The notes under the pieces were generated by a model. The model was given only the letters and a program-made list of their open reading frames with translations, did no database searches and was not told the DNA's origin. A stretch of DNA of 55,438 bases, from contig NZ_WUEH01000025.1 of the NCBI RefSeq assembly GCF_010468615.1, forward strand, positions 1-55,438. Direction: 5' to 3'. A program made the translations under genes and the position numbers. Shown here piece by piece: positions 6,904 through 14,852 of the stretch. Numbering within the stretch: the stretch's first letter is position 1; the number at the start of each line of letters is the position of its first letter. The DNA is from Pseudodesulfovibrio sp. JC047 (GTDB taxonomy: Bacteria; Desulfobacterota; Desulfovibrionia; Desulfovibrionales; Desulfovibrionaceae).

Positions 6904-7482
6904 CTATGAACCCCATGCCGAGGGGAGTTCGTCCTTGATCGTGTTGAATATTTGAATCGCGTCGTTGATAGCGGCAACAGTGCCGGTGGACGAGATGGTG
7001 GCTCCAGAAATGGCCGCTATATCTCCGCCGTCCTTTTTCAGGGCAATGGAGGCGGTGGAGTGTCCCTTGAATTGATCCCGATAGTCGGGTTCAACCACTC
7101 GTGCGCCGAGACCGGGCGTTTCCTTGAGGGTCGTGATGCCAATCCCCTTGAGTTGGGTGCCATCAAGATCGAATCCGACCATGACTCCGATGGCCCCGCC
7201 ATAGCCTTTGCCGAATGATTCCAGAGCTACCCCGGTCAGGACGCCGTTGTGCATGGCCGGAAAGATGGTGATCGGACCGTCCGGCAGGTCGAAGACCTTG
7301 CGGTCCTTGACTGGATTGTTGTCATTGCCCGTGAATATTTGGTTTAGAGCCGGGCCTTGGACGTATGTCATGACCTGTTCCTCGATGCGTTGACGAGTCG
7401 CCTGTCGGACTGAGGCCAGCGTCAGCCCAGACAGACCGCAGATGAGTGACAGGACAAGGACCATCTTGAGCATTTCCTTCAT
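6904..7482 (-). CDS. rnfG: Rnf complex FMN-binding subunit RnfG
   Basis: A 192-residue protein with one N-terminal membrane helix (residues 5-25) and a periplasmic FMN-binding domain. The flavinylation motif SGAT is at residues 159-162 (AAISGATISS), with T162 the residue expected to carry FMN through a phosphoester bond. GxGYGGAIGVMVGFD (about 91-105) and ETPGLGARV (121-129) are the other conserved family blocks. It overlaps the end of rnfD by 4 bases. The flavin transferase ApbE that attaches the FMN is not encoded in this window. Confidence 0.95.
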   Translation of the reverse strand: MKEMLKMVLVLSLICGLSGLTLASVRQATRQRIEEQVMTYVQGPALNQIFTGNDNNPVKDRKVFDLPDGPITIFPAMHNGVLTGVALESFGKGYGGAIGVMVGFDLDGTQLKGIGITTLKETPGLGARVVEPDYRDQFKGHSTASIALKKDGGDIAAISGATISSTGTVAAINDAIQIFNTIKDELPSAWGS

Positions 7483-8459
7483 GCCGAATCCTCCGTTGTT
7501 TCAAAGGAGTACGGTCCACCAAAAGGTTTGGGACGTATGCGGTCCAGCAGTGGGGTGAAGAGGTTGGCGAGCAAGATGGCAAAAGGCACGCCGTCCGGGT
7601 AGATGCCATAGACGCGGATAATGATGACCATGGCCCCGGCCATGAATCCGAAAAGCAGCGAGGGAATGGTCCCAATGGGTGAAGATGCCGGATCGGTTGC
7701 CAGAAAGAATGCGCCGAAGAGCGCGCCGCCTGCCATGAGATGGAAAAAGGGGGGCGCATAGGTCGTCGGATCAATGAGAAAGTATATCCATGCTGTCAGC
7801 AGTAGCCCGAGTATGAAGCCCGTCGGGATAGACCAGCGGATGTGACGACGAAAGAGCAGGAAAAGACCGCCGAGGACCATGACCAAGATATGAACCTCTC
7901 CGAGACCGCCCAGCTGTTTGCCCAGTGCCAACGAGCTGTATTCAATTGACCGGATGGATTCCAGGCCAAAGAATTTGAGCTGCTGGAGGGGGGCCGGAAG
8001 TTGCGAGTGGAGCATAGTTGCGTTGGTGTCCATGATGTCTCCCCACGAAATGCGGCAGAGTGTCCATCCGACAAGTGGTGCGCATAATGGGGTGCTGCCC
8101 AGCCCCCCAAAGATCATTTTCCCGAGAAAGATGCTGGCGGACGAACCGATCAGCACCAGCCACCATGGAGTGGATGCCGGGAGCAGGAATGCGAAAAGCA
8201 GGCCCGTAAGCAGACTGCTCCAATCATTGACGGCCTGTTCCCGTTTCATGAGATGGGAACAGAGGACATCGGTCACGACCGCCACGGCGCATGAGAGGGC
8301 CATGACCCTGAGGGCGTTCATGCCGAATATGACGACAGCCATAATGACCGCTGGACAGAGTGCCAGCAGGGTGTCCAGCATATATCGATGTATCGTTCGG
8401 CCACAGTGAATATGGGGCGGTGAAGCAACGGTCAGGATTGGTGCGAGGGGTTTCAACAT
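7479..8459 (-). CDS. rnfD: Rnf complex membrane subunit RnfD
   Basis: A 326-residue NqrB/RnfD-family integral membrane subunit with about nine hydrophobic segments. The N-terminal SPPHIHCGRTIHRYMLDTLLALCPA is typical: family members bear a S-P-H-x-H/R-x block just before the first helix. Family members bind one FMN covalently at a Thr near the middle of the chain; the segment MDTNATML is the best candidate here but differs from the usual motif. A second conserved block, FLATDPASSPI, is present near the C-terminal third. The gene overlaps rnfC by 7 bases and rnfG by 4, so translation is probably coupled. Confidence 0.93.
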   Translation of the reverse strand: MLKPLAPILTVASPPHIHCGRTIHRYMLDTLLALCPAVIMAVVIFGMNALRVMALSCAVAVVTDVLCSHLMKREQAVNDWSSLLTGLLFAFLLPASTPWWLVLIGSSASIFLGKMIFGGLGSTPLCAPLVGWTLCRISWGDIMDTNATMLHSQLPAPLQQLKFFGLESIRSIEYSSLALGKQLGGLGEVHILVMVLGGLFLLFRRHIRWSIPTGFILGLLLTAWIYFLIDPTTYAPPFFHLMAGGALFGAFFLATDPASSPIGTIPSLLFGFMAGAMVIIIRVYGIYPDGVPFAILLANLFTPLLDRIRPKPFGGPYSFETTEDSA

Positions 8460-9661
8460 GGCTGGTCTCCTGATTGGCTCTTGATGAGTGTCTCGGCGGC
8501 TGGACGGGGAGGAAGAGCCGCCCCGGCAAGGAGTGCGAGTTCATATTTGGCCAGTCGGATATATTGGAGCAGGGGGCGACCGGCAGTACACCAGTAGGCG
8601 CACAGTCCGCATTCCATACAGGAATGGATATGATAGGTCTCGGCCCGTTTGAACTGTTTGAATTCGGCACATCGGCTGATAAGTCCAGGCATGATTCTGG
8701 CCGGGCAATGGCGTTCGCATTCACCGCAGCCCAGACAGAATTTGTCCGTGGTTTTCATGGCCTCGTCCGGGTGAAGTATCTGGAGTCCCGAAGCTGTTTT
8801 GCCAACACCCTGCTCAAGGTTGACGGCTGTCAGCCCCCGGAGAGGGCCACCGATGACAACCCTGTCTCCCGGTTGAACGGTCACCGGGATTTGGGACGCC
8901 AGAAATCCCACGGGTGTCCCCACGGCGACACGGTGATTTTCTGTGTTGATCGTCATGACTGTTTCGGTGAGAGAGCGGCCTGTCTCCATGATTCGACCAA
9001 TGAGATAGAGGTCCTTTATGGAAAGGATGGTGCCATTGTCCGGGAGCATCCCAGGAAGAACTTCTTGATGGGTAATGGCTCGGATGACCAGAGGGTCAAG
9101 GCCATTCGGGTAAACTGGCGGAATGTGGACGACCGTACAATTGGTGAAGGCGTTGGCTCTGTTGCCTTTGGCGATCGCGAGATACATGGCATTGGGTTCG
9201 ACGATTCGCTGGACGATTTCAAGACCTCGTTCAACGGTCTTGCGGTGGTCCCGCAACAGGGTGTCGTAGATGGAAATGCCCGGCTCCGGCGGTACTGCAT
9301 TGAGTATCAATGTCGCAGCCTTGACCAGGTGGCGAACACAGACCCCCTTGTCCTTGAGCCAGGACCGGAGTTGGTCCCCGGTGTCGGCACATGGTTCAAG
9401 GGGGGAAACCCGTTCTTTTCCCTGGACCTCAATAACCATGGCGTAGGAGTGAACGGCTCGTATTGTTCCTGCAAATGCGGCGTGCATGTCGCCTTCGTCA
9501 TCGGCATTGGCCAGAGCGACCTTGGTTCCGCCGAGGACCTGATCTCCGACGCCGAGAATCGGTGTCATTCCATCGAGTGGGATGTGGAGAACGTCCGGTC
9601 TGGACGTTGTTGCCAGAGGACCCGTTTCGGTGGAGTGGAGGCTGAAACTGAATGTGGTCAT
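8453..9661 (-). CDS. rnfC: Rnf complex NADH-side iron-sulfur subunit RnfC
   Basis: A 402-residue peripheral subunit that carries the NADH/FMN-type domain (NqrF/complex I 51-kDa-like fold) and two [4Fe-4S] clusters. These are visible at C309/312/315/319 (CLGCGECERHCP) and C348/351/354/358 (CMECGLCAYWC). The N-terminal region has IPLDGMTPILGVGDQVLGGTKVA, the RnfC barrel-sandwich segment. It is slightly shorter than common RnfC (about 440). It follows the cytochrome gene after 13 bases and overlaps rnfD, so it is the first membrane-complex gene in the operon proper. Confidence 0.95.
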   Translation of the reverse strand: MTTFSFSLHSTETGPLATTSRPDVLHIPLDGMTPILGVGDQVLGGTKVALANADDEGDMHAAFAGTIRAVHSYAMVIEVQGKERVSPLEPCADTGDQLRSWLKDKGVCVRHLVKAATLILNAVPPEPGISIYDTLLRDHRKTVERGLEIVQRIVEPNAMYLAIAKGNRANAFTNCTVVHIPPVYPNGLDPLVIRAITHQEVLPGMLPDNGTILSIKDLYLIGRIMETGRSLTETVMTINTENHRVAVGTPVGFLASQIPVTVQPGDRVVIGGPLRGLTAVNLEQGVGKTASGLQILHPDEAMKTTDKFCLGCGECERHCPARIMPGLISRCAEFKQFKRAETYHIHSCMECGLCAYWCTAGRPLLQYIRLAKYELALLAGAALPPRPAAETLIKSQSGDQPC

Positions 9662-9674
9662 AGTCCGTAATCCC

Positions 9675-10457
9675 TTAGTTCATGTGGCATTGGGAGCAGG
9701 TGTCATCGCCAAATGGCCCTTTTCCCTCATTTTCGTGACAGCGCATACATTGTTGGTGGTAGGCGTCCATGCTGGTCGGCGTGAGTTCGTTCAGGGGCGT
9801 GTCGTGGCAGCGAGAACACGGTTGGGGTGCGGTGGAACCTGCGTGCTGGGCACGACGGGTATGACAATTGGAACACCCCGTGATGCCGAGAGCGTACAGA
9901 TCGTCATGGCAGTCCGCACATCGGGTGTGTGTAGCCGTTTGGAGGGAGGGAACGCTGTTGCTGCCGTCCATGTGGCAATTGCGACACGACTGGGGTGTCG
10001 GTTCGATGGATGCCTCGTGGTGACAGGACTGGCAGTCTCCATCCGTCACGGTCTCGGCGTGTTCGTCATGCGAAAAGAGTTCGATGGTTGCTGAAGGATG
10101 GTGACAGGTGACGCAGAGTTTTTTGTCGATGATTTTTTGATGGTTCGTCGCGAAATTGTCATCGAATTTTTGCGCATGGCAGGTATCACAGGGCGGCGGA
10201 TTCTTTTCCATGTCGCTGGAGGTGTGATGGCAGGTCGAACATCCTTCTTGTAGAACAGCGGTATGTCCCGCGTGGTTGAGAATGACGGTGCCGCCTTTGT
10301 TCCGTAGCACCGTGCGAACTGGAGGGCCGTCTGAACTGGCTGGGACCAGATAGCCTCCCATGGCAATCAGGACAAGTATACCTGTAACCAGTGTGATGGG
10401 GAGATACCGTTTCTGCAATGGATAGACCTCTGGATTAGAGATTGAATACTTTCTCAT
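9675..10457 (-). CDS. Decaheme c-type cytochrome heading the Rnf operon
   Basis: A 260-residue protein with an N-terminal hydrophobic helix (about residues 18-38) and exactly ten CxxCH heme motifs, the last seven residues from the C-terminus. It is a periplasmic multiheme cytochrome of the cytochrome c3/c7-like type. In Desulfovibrio-type rnf operons such a cytochrome is encoded first and is thought to link Rnf to the periplasmic cytochrome c3 pool. The start is uncertain: the ATG at 10457 has no clear ribosome site, while a TTG at 10418 follows AGAGG and would still keep the whole membrane helix. A terminator-like hairpin lies just upstream. Confidence 0.92.
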   Translation of the reverse strand: MRKYSISNPEVYPLQKRYLPITLVTGILVLIAMGGYLVPASSDGPPVRTVLRNKGGTVILNHAGHTAVLQEGCSTCHHTSSDMEKNPPPCDTCHAQKFDDNFATNHQKIIDKKLCVTCHHPSATIELFSHDEHAETVTDGDCQSCHHEASIEPTPQSCRNCHMDGSNSVPSLQTATHTRCADCHDDLYALGITGCSNCHTRRAQHAGSTAPQPCSRCHDTPLNELTPTSMDAYHQQCMRCHENEGKGPFGDDTCSQCHMN

Positions 10458-10471
10458 AGCTGAAAACAGTC

Positions 10472-10504
10472 AAAAAAGTCCATGATGTTGTTCAACAGAT
10501 GGAC
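10472..10504 (-). terminator. Terminator or attenuator immediately upstream of the Rnf operon
   Basis: On the minus strand GTCCAT pairs with ATGGAC, and above a small internal loop TGTT pairs with AACA; the hairpin is followed by six T. It ends 14 bases before the ATG of the decaheme cytochrome (53 bases before the alternative TTG). It can terminate the small membrane-protein transcript, and because so little space remains before the cytochrome it may act as an attenuator in the rnf leader. Confidence 0.6.
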
Positions 10505-10547
10505 ACAGAGCCTCTTTTTAAGGCGGGAAGGAGTCAGGAAGGGAGGA

Positions 10548-10835
10548 TTATTTCCGACGCAGAAGATGCAAAAGGAAGTGCATGAGAAAGCAGAGGATGC
10601 CAAGCCACCAGAAAAAAAGCGACAGCTCGGTGGTGAAACAAAGATAGACGGCCTTGGCCATCATATCCATAGGGAGGCTGGCGATGAAACGGATAAGGTC
10701 GAAACCAAAAAAGGTGTGAAGAATGTCAAGGACGCTCACTGAGGGCCATACATTGGAGAAAAACCAGGAGATTCCCTGAAGACCAAGCGTGACCAGGCAG
10801 GCGAGCCATGCCAGGATTCCGACGTTTTTGAACAT
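10548..10835 (-). CDS. Small membrane protein of unknown function
   Basis: A 95-residue frame from the ATG at 10835, very hydrophobic, with three predicted helices (about residues 4-22, 45-65 and 72-90) and a basic end HLLRRK. I do not recognise a family. The start has no obvious ribosome site; the frame can be extended to a TTG at 10871. It lies on the same strand as the Rnf operon and 90 bases upstream of the decaheme cytochrome, separated by a terminator-like hairpin. It could be a membrane accessory to Rnf, but nothing in the sequence proves it. Confidence 0.5.
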   Translation of the reverse strand: MFKNVGILAWLACLVTLGLQGISWFFSNVWPSVSVLDILHTFFGFDLIRFIASLPMDMMAKAVYLCFTTELSLFFWWLGILCFLMHFLLHLLRRK

Positions 10836-10905
10836 GGGCAGTGTATATATAATTGTCCATCGGATTTCCAACAGTTATTTTGCCAGAGTGAGAGGAGTGA
10901 CTCGT

Positions 10906-11193
10906 ATGGGATTTGTTTCCGGTGACAACGTGCTGGTGGAATTCTCCACTTTCGAAGATCGTTTTCTGGGCGAGGTGATTGCTGTGACCGACAGCGGGGA
11001 TCTCGTTGTTTCCATCGCTGTGCCTGAAACCATCCTTCAACGAGTTGAAAGCCACTCTTTTGCCGTGGTTCGATACGTCGCACAGGGGCGATTATTGGAT
11101 TTTGCATCCCGTGTTCTTGCCATGCACAGCGGGAGCGTCACCATGGTGACCTTGAAAGGCCCAAAATCGTTCTGTGACGCCGAGGTCCCGTGA
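10906..11193 (+). CDS. YcgR/PilZ N-terminal-like domain protein lacking the PilZ domain
   Basis: A 95-residue protein starting at the ATG at 10906 with GAGGAG upstream; an in-frame GTG three codons earlier is possible. The pattern GDNVLVEFSTFEDRFLGEVIAV, then VPETI and FAVVRYV, resembles the beta-barrel domain that precedes PilZ in YcgR-type cyclic-di-GMP receptors. In those proteins the chain continues with RRxxxR and D-x-S-x-x-G motifs. Here it stops right where that linker would begin, so no cyclic-di-GMP site is present. It is divergent from the small membrane gene upstream. The family call is tentative. Confidence 0.55.
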   Translation: MGFVSGDNVLVEFSTFEDRFLGEVIAVTDSGDLVVSIAVPETILQRVESHSFAVVRYVAQGRLLDFASRVLAMHSGSVTMVTLKGPKSFCDAEVP

Positions 11194-11218
11194 TGAAGGG
11201 TGTCGTTGAGGATGCATG

Positions 11219-11245
11219 AAAAAAGGGTGCAGACGCGCTGCACCC
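11219..11245 (-). terminator. Intrinsic terminator of the thioredoxin-reductase-like gene
   Basis: On the minus strand GGGTGCAG and CTGCACCC form a perfect 8-bp stem with a 5-base loop, followed by six T. It lies just after the stop of the minus-strand flavoprotein gene and between two convergent genes. The + strand side has no T-tract, so it is mainly for the minus strand. Confidence 0.85.
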
Positions 11246-11251
11246 GGATGG

Positions 11252-12160
11252 TTAGTTCGTGTTCAGGTGTTTTTTGGCGTAATTGGCGGCTTCGATGCCG
11301 GCCACACACCCTTCGCCCACGGCCTTGGCCATTTGCAGCGGCGGGCCACAGATATCTCCCGCACCGTAGATGCCGGGGATGTTGGTCCGTTGTTTTTTGT
11401 CCGCCTTGATGTATTTCATGGTGTCGTCGAGCTGGACGCCCAGCATGGCGGTGAGTTCAAGAACGCCTTTTGCGCCCAATTCAATGAAGACGCCACTGAC
11501 ATTCTGCGTGGCGCCATCGTTCAACCTGATGGATTGCACGGCATTTTCGCCGTTGATGGCTTCGATCTGGACTCCCTCGTGGACAATGACGTCAGAGGTG
11601 TCGAGTTCCTGGCGGAGACCTTCGGCCACATCCAGTGCGTCGCAATATAGGTGAACTTCGCTGGCAAAGTTGGTCAGAGTCACGGCTCCGTGGACAGCCG
11701 CACTTCGGCCACCAGCCACTGCAACCACTTCATTTTTGAAAAATCCTGCATCGCAATCTACGCAATAACTGACACCCTTGCCGAGAAATTCCTTTTCACC
11801 CGGCACCTTGAGTTTTGTCCGGCTGGACCCGGTGGCAATGATGACTGTTTTAGACAGAATCGTGTCGCCCGATTCCAATTTGATGGAAAAAAGCGTGTCC
11901 TTGGCTTCGATGGACAGCACATCTTCATCACGGAACTGGGTGCCGAATTGCTGAGCCTGTTCCCGGCCCGTTTTCAGGATTTCTTCGCCGGATATCGTCA
12001 ACTGGCAACAATAGTTTTCGACATGCGCCCAATATAGGCTGCTGTTGTCGATTCGTCCGAGCATCAGGACTGCGGCCTTTTTGCGGGATGCGTGGATGGC
12101 GGCTTGCAAACCGCCGGGACCGGAACCGAGAATGGTGACGTCGTAGACTGTATCCTTCAT
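11252..12160 (-). CDS. Thioredoxin-reductase-like FAD/NAD(P) oxidoreductase
   Basis: A 302-residue flavoprotein of the thioredoxin reductase family. FAD site GSGPGG is at residues 12-17, the redox-active pair CVDC lies in the middle (YCVDCDAGF), and the second FAD block GIYGAGDICG is near the C-terminus. The NADPH-site region reads VAVAGGRSAAVHGAVTL, with GGRSAA in place of the usual GGGDSA, so cofactor preference may differ. It would reduce a thioredoxin-like partner; none is adjacent. It starts directly after a hairpin that could mask its ribosome site and ends at an intrinsic terminator, so it appears monocistronic. Confidence 0.85.
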   Translation of the reverse strand: MKDTVYDVTILGSGPGGLQAAIHASRKKAAVLMLGRIDNSSLYWAHVENYCCQLTISGEEILKTGREQAQQFGTQFRDEDVLSIEAKDTLFSIKLESGDTILSKTVIIATGSSRTKLKVPGEKEFLGKGVSYCVDCDAGFFKNEVVAVAGGRSAAVHGAVTLTNFASEVHLYCDALDVAEGLRQELDTSDVIVHEGVQIEAINGENAVQSIRLNDGATQNVSGVFIELGAKGVLELTAMLGVQLDDTMKYIKADKKQRTNIPGIYGAGDICGPPLQMAKAVGEGCVAGIEAANYAKKHLNTN

Positions 12161-12179
12161 AATACCTCCATGGGGTATT
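12161..12179 (-). promoter_or_regulatory. Hairpin that could mask the ribosome site of the flavoprotein gene
   Basis: On the minus strand AATACC is followed after 7 bases by GGTATT, which overlaps the GGAGG ribosome site and ends directly at the start ATG. Pairing of the two arms would hide the site. It may be a simple RNA thermometer-like or regulatory hairpin, or chance. Confidence 0.35.
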
Positions 12180-12311
12180 TATCAATGTTCAGGATGAGTA
12201 TAACCACCGTGGGCGGGATGTAAAGATAGCCCGTTGGTTTTTGCGTATTTCAAACAGTCGGTCGTGGGGTTGTGTTGTGCTTGCTTCAAGCTTTGGCCTG
12301 AGGGGAAAATA

Positions 12312-13094
12312 TTACTCGGAAATGTGGTTCCCGTTGTGAACGAACGTGTCTGTTCTTTTTCGGAGAGCCACAATTTTCGCGTCGTCGGGAAGTAGGGAAA
12401 AAGCGCGTTCCACAAGCCCTCGTTGGGCAATGAGGCTGACAGATGTGGCGTAGTTGAGCGCGGCGAGCCAGCCGATCAAAAGCAGGATGAAGTCATTGCA
12501 ATAGCGGAGTAGGGTAATGTCACCGATGGTCCCATTGAATGCGGCATCGTATAATGCGTCAGAATAGCGCAAGGGATCGTTGATGAGGTCGTGAATGACA
12601 ACGGGTTTTGTTGCTGCCTGTGGGGAAAGGTGGTCAAGGACGATTTGAATGATGTCGATCTTGTCGGCGTCTCTGACTATTTTGGTCAGTGTCGCGACTG
12701 GTTCGGGGGTGGAAGGAGCGAGCTGTTTGACATTGTGCAGGCCGATGACGGCCTTGATTCGGCGGGCATCAGTGTCGGAGAGTGTGTCTAGAAACGGGTG
12801 GTCTCGCAGGGTTAGCACTCCCAGTCTGCCGTGATTGATGGAGTCGCTATCTTTGAATGTGCCATATTGGGCGTATTGCGGGAATCGGCCAATATCGTGA
12901 AACAGGGCAGCCAGTTGAGCCAGGTCGGCGGTGTGGCCCGATATGTTTTCCGCTTCAAGAATTATCTGGGCATTTTGAAGGACCCTGAGTGAGTGATCGA
13001 GTTTGAGGGTAATATGGTAGTCGTGGTCAGCTTCACCTTTGAGGTGGGTGTTGGCGAATTGGGTCAGTGAGACGATGTACGGGGAGAGGTCCAT
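12312..13094 (-). CDS. HD-domain phosphohydrolase
   Basis: A 260-residue soluble protein of the HD superfamily of metal-dependent phosphohydrolases. Metal-binding residues are visible: the N-terminal H in KLDHSLRV, the HD pair in LAALFHDIGRFPQ (about residues 65-67), a downstream H in GLHNVKQL, and D in RDADKID. No GYP motif follows, so it is not a standard HD-GYP cyclic-di-GMP esterase; a nucleotidase or phosphatase activity on small nucleotides is more likely. The substrate cannot be told. It is 2 bases from the SHOCT-like gene upstream, so the two are cotranscribed. Confidence 0.8.
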   Translation of the reverse strand: MDLSPYIVSLTQFANTHLKGEADHDYHITLKLDHSLRVLQNAQIILEAENISGHTADLAQLAALFHDIGRFPQYAQYGTFKDSDSINHGRLGVLTLRDHPFLDTLSDTDARRIKAVIGLHNVKQLAPSTPEPVATLTKIVRDADKIDIIQIVLDHLSPQAATKPVVIHDLINDPLRYSDALYDAAFNGTIGDITLLRYCNDFILLLIGWLAALNYATSVSLIAQRGLVERAFSLLPDDAKIVALRKRTDTFVHNGNHISE

Positions 13095-13096
13095 GG

Positions 13097-13426
13097 CTAA
13101 TCTTTAAGCTTTTTCATGCGGATTTTGTAGTCCATTTCCGAAATCTCACCCTGAGCGAAAAGTGCTTCGACTTCCGCACGTTCTCTGGCTGTTTCTTCCT
13201 GTGCTTCCTGTTCAAGTTCCTTGTCTCTGAGCGGGCCTCCTGGACCAAAGAGGAGACGCAGGAAGAGCAGGATGCCTCCCATGATGACTGAAATGAATGC
13301 GAATCGTGCAATCGCAGGCCACAGATGTTCTCCATAGCCTGAATTGAATGGCCATGCTTTCCACTGTGGACTATTTAGAAAATCAAAAAAGCCGGCAAAC
13401 AGGGACGGTATTTCATTGAAAAACAT
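13097..13426 (-). CDS. Membrane protein with a C-terminal SHOCT-like domain
   Basis: A 109-residue protein. Residues 38-58 form one membrane helix (IARFAFISVIMGGILLFLRL). The C-terminus is a charged helix followed by EVEALFAQGEISEMDYKIRMKKLKD, which matches the short SHOCT domain pattern (L-x-x-G-I/E-I-T-E-E-E-F/Y-x-x-x-K-x-x-L) found at the ends of many bacterial proteins and thought to mediate oligomer contacts. The ATG follows a good GGAGG site. It is read just upstream of, and probably with, the HD gene. Confidence 0.7.
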   Translation of the reverse strand: MFFNEIPSLFAGFFDFLNSPQWKAWPFNSGYGEHLWPAIARFAFISVIMGGILLFLRLLFGPGGPLRDKELEQEAQEETARERAEVEALFAQGEISEMDYKIRMKKLKD

Positions 13427-13622
13427 TTTTTCCTCCTGGCGGGTAAGACGAGCCAGGGGTTGTTTCTACGTGTCAAATGCGTGTGAGGCAAGTCTTTGCA
13501 AGAGGCTTTTGTCATGGAAGAATACGGGAAAATCCTCTTCTTGTGTTTGTTCACTGTAGAGACTATGGTCCTTGTGTTTCTTCCCCGGTGAGAATGCACT
13601 CATGCGGGACAAAGGAGATCGT

Positions 13623-14021
13623 ATGCGTATTTTGATCGTTGAAGATGAGTTCACCAGCCGGAAACTTTTGACGGCGTTGCTTTCTGATTTTGGCCAATGC
13701 GATACCGCTTCAGATGGTGTCAAATGTGTCGAGTCATTCAGAAAGGCTCTTGGTGAAAACATGCCGTATGACCTCATTTGTATGGATATTATGATGCCCA
13801 ATAAAGATGGACATCAGGCCTTGAAAGATATTCGTGTTATTGAGCAGGAAGCAGGTGTCCGTTCCTCGGACGAGGCGAAAGTCATCATGATTACGGCTCT
13901 GAATGATCCGAAAACCGTGGTCAAGGCGTATTACAAGGGTGGGGCGGCAGCCTATCTCCCTAAACCTATTGAGGTTGAAAGCCTGTATGCCATCCTGCGG
14001 GATTTGGCACTGATAGAATGA
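13623..14021 (+). CDS. CheY-like single-domain response regulator
   Basis: A 132-residue receiver-domain protein starting at the ATG at 13623, which follows AAAGGAG. It carries the acidic pair in VEDEF (residues 6-8), the phosphoacceptor Asp in CMDIMMPNKDG (about residue 58), the Thr in ITALND, and the conserved Lys in YLPKPIE. No output domain follows. It is the typical single-domain regulator that passes a phosphate to a protein partner. The next gene overlaps its stop by 4 bases. No histidine kinase is nearby, so the partner is elsewhere. Confidence 0.9.
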   Translation: MRILIVEDEFTSRKLLTALLSDFGQCDTASDGVKCVESFRKALGENMPYDLICMDIMMPNKDGHQALKDIRVIEQEAGVRSSDEAKVIMITALNDPKTVVKAYYKGGAAAYLPKPIEVESLYAILRDLALIE

Positions 14022-14815
14022 TTGCTTCGAGTGAAATTCTCGATTACATACAGACTATGCACACACATATTTTTTCTTTCCTTCCGAAATGGGTGGAACG
14101 GCTCAGTGTCCGTCTCTTTGGGGCTCTTTTTGTCGTACTGGTTTTGGCTCCGTCCGCATTTGCGCAGGAGTCCCCGGCCAGTCGAGGCGGTGGCATCCTG
14201 AACATCCTTTTCCTTGGTGTTATTGCCTATTTCCTGGTGCGGGCGTTCCGTCGTCGGTCCGGCAACGATCAGTCTCGTCCCGGACAATGGGGACGACAGG
14301 ATCAGGATGAAGAGCAGTCCGGCGATGCACGAAAACCTTCAGTTCGTCCCGTAGATAGGCATGAAGCGGCTCGGCAGACCTGGGACATGCTCCGTTCTGA
14401 CGATGCTGAACAGTCTCCTTCCTCTGCCCAATCAATTCCTCATGCAGTTCGGGAAGACGGGTTTGATGAAGCCGAATTTCTGGAAGGTGCCAAAGTCTTT
14501 TTTTCCCGATTCCAACAGGCGAACGATGCGCAGGATTTTGAGACTCTTCGGAGTTTCATTTCTGATGAAGTGTATCAGGACGCTCTGAAAACAGTGGGGC
14601 AGGGCCGGACAGAGGTCATGCTGCTCACTGCGAAAATGATGGACATGAAATCGGAAAATGGTCGAACCATGGCCACCGTTTTTTATGATGCGCAGCTTCG
14701 TGTTGGCGAAGATGGACACCCGGTTCTTCAACGGGTTGTTTGGGAATTCTCGCGAGATGATTCCGTCTCTGGCGCATTGTGGGTTTTGGAAAAAATCAAC
14801 AAAGTAGATCAGTAA
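14018..14815 (+). CDS. Tim44-like domain protein, membrane-anchored
   Basis: A 265-residue protein with a hydrophobic segment at about residues 30-50 ending AFAQES, like a signal peptide, then a second hydrophobic stretch (ILNILFLGVIAYFLVRAF), a polar linker of about 90 residues rich in Q, R and D, and a C-terminal domain from about residue 145 (FDEAEFLEGAKVFFSRFQQANDAQDFETLRSFISDEVY). That domain matches the bacterial Tim44-like family. The start overlaps the stop of the response regulator (ATGA); an ATG 14 codons further in (MHTHIFSF) would give a neater signal peptide. The function of bacterial Tim44-like proteins is not known. Confidence 0.75.
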   Translation: MIASSEILDYIQTMHTHIFSFLPKWVERLSVRLFGALFVVLVLAPSAFAQESPASRGGGILNILFLGVIAYFLVRAFRRRSGNDQSRPGQWGRQDQDEEQSGDARKPSVRPVDRHEAARQTWDMLRSDDAEQSPSSAQSIPHAVREDGFDEAEFLEGAKVFFSRFQQANDAQDFETLRSFISDEVYQDALKTVGQGRTEVMLLTAKMMDMKSENGRTMATVFYDAQLRVGEDGHPVLQRVVWEFSRDDSVSGALWVLEKINKVDQ

Positions 14816-14852
14816 CTCTTATTTTTCAAGATATTGCATATTCGGAGGGAAT

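Noticed and set aside
8474-9670. A 398-codon + strand frame opposite rnfC
   Set aside because: Its length comes from codon bias of rnfC on the other strand; the translated sequence has no family pattern, while RnfC clusters are intact.
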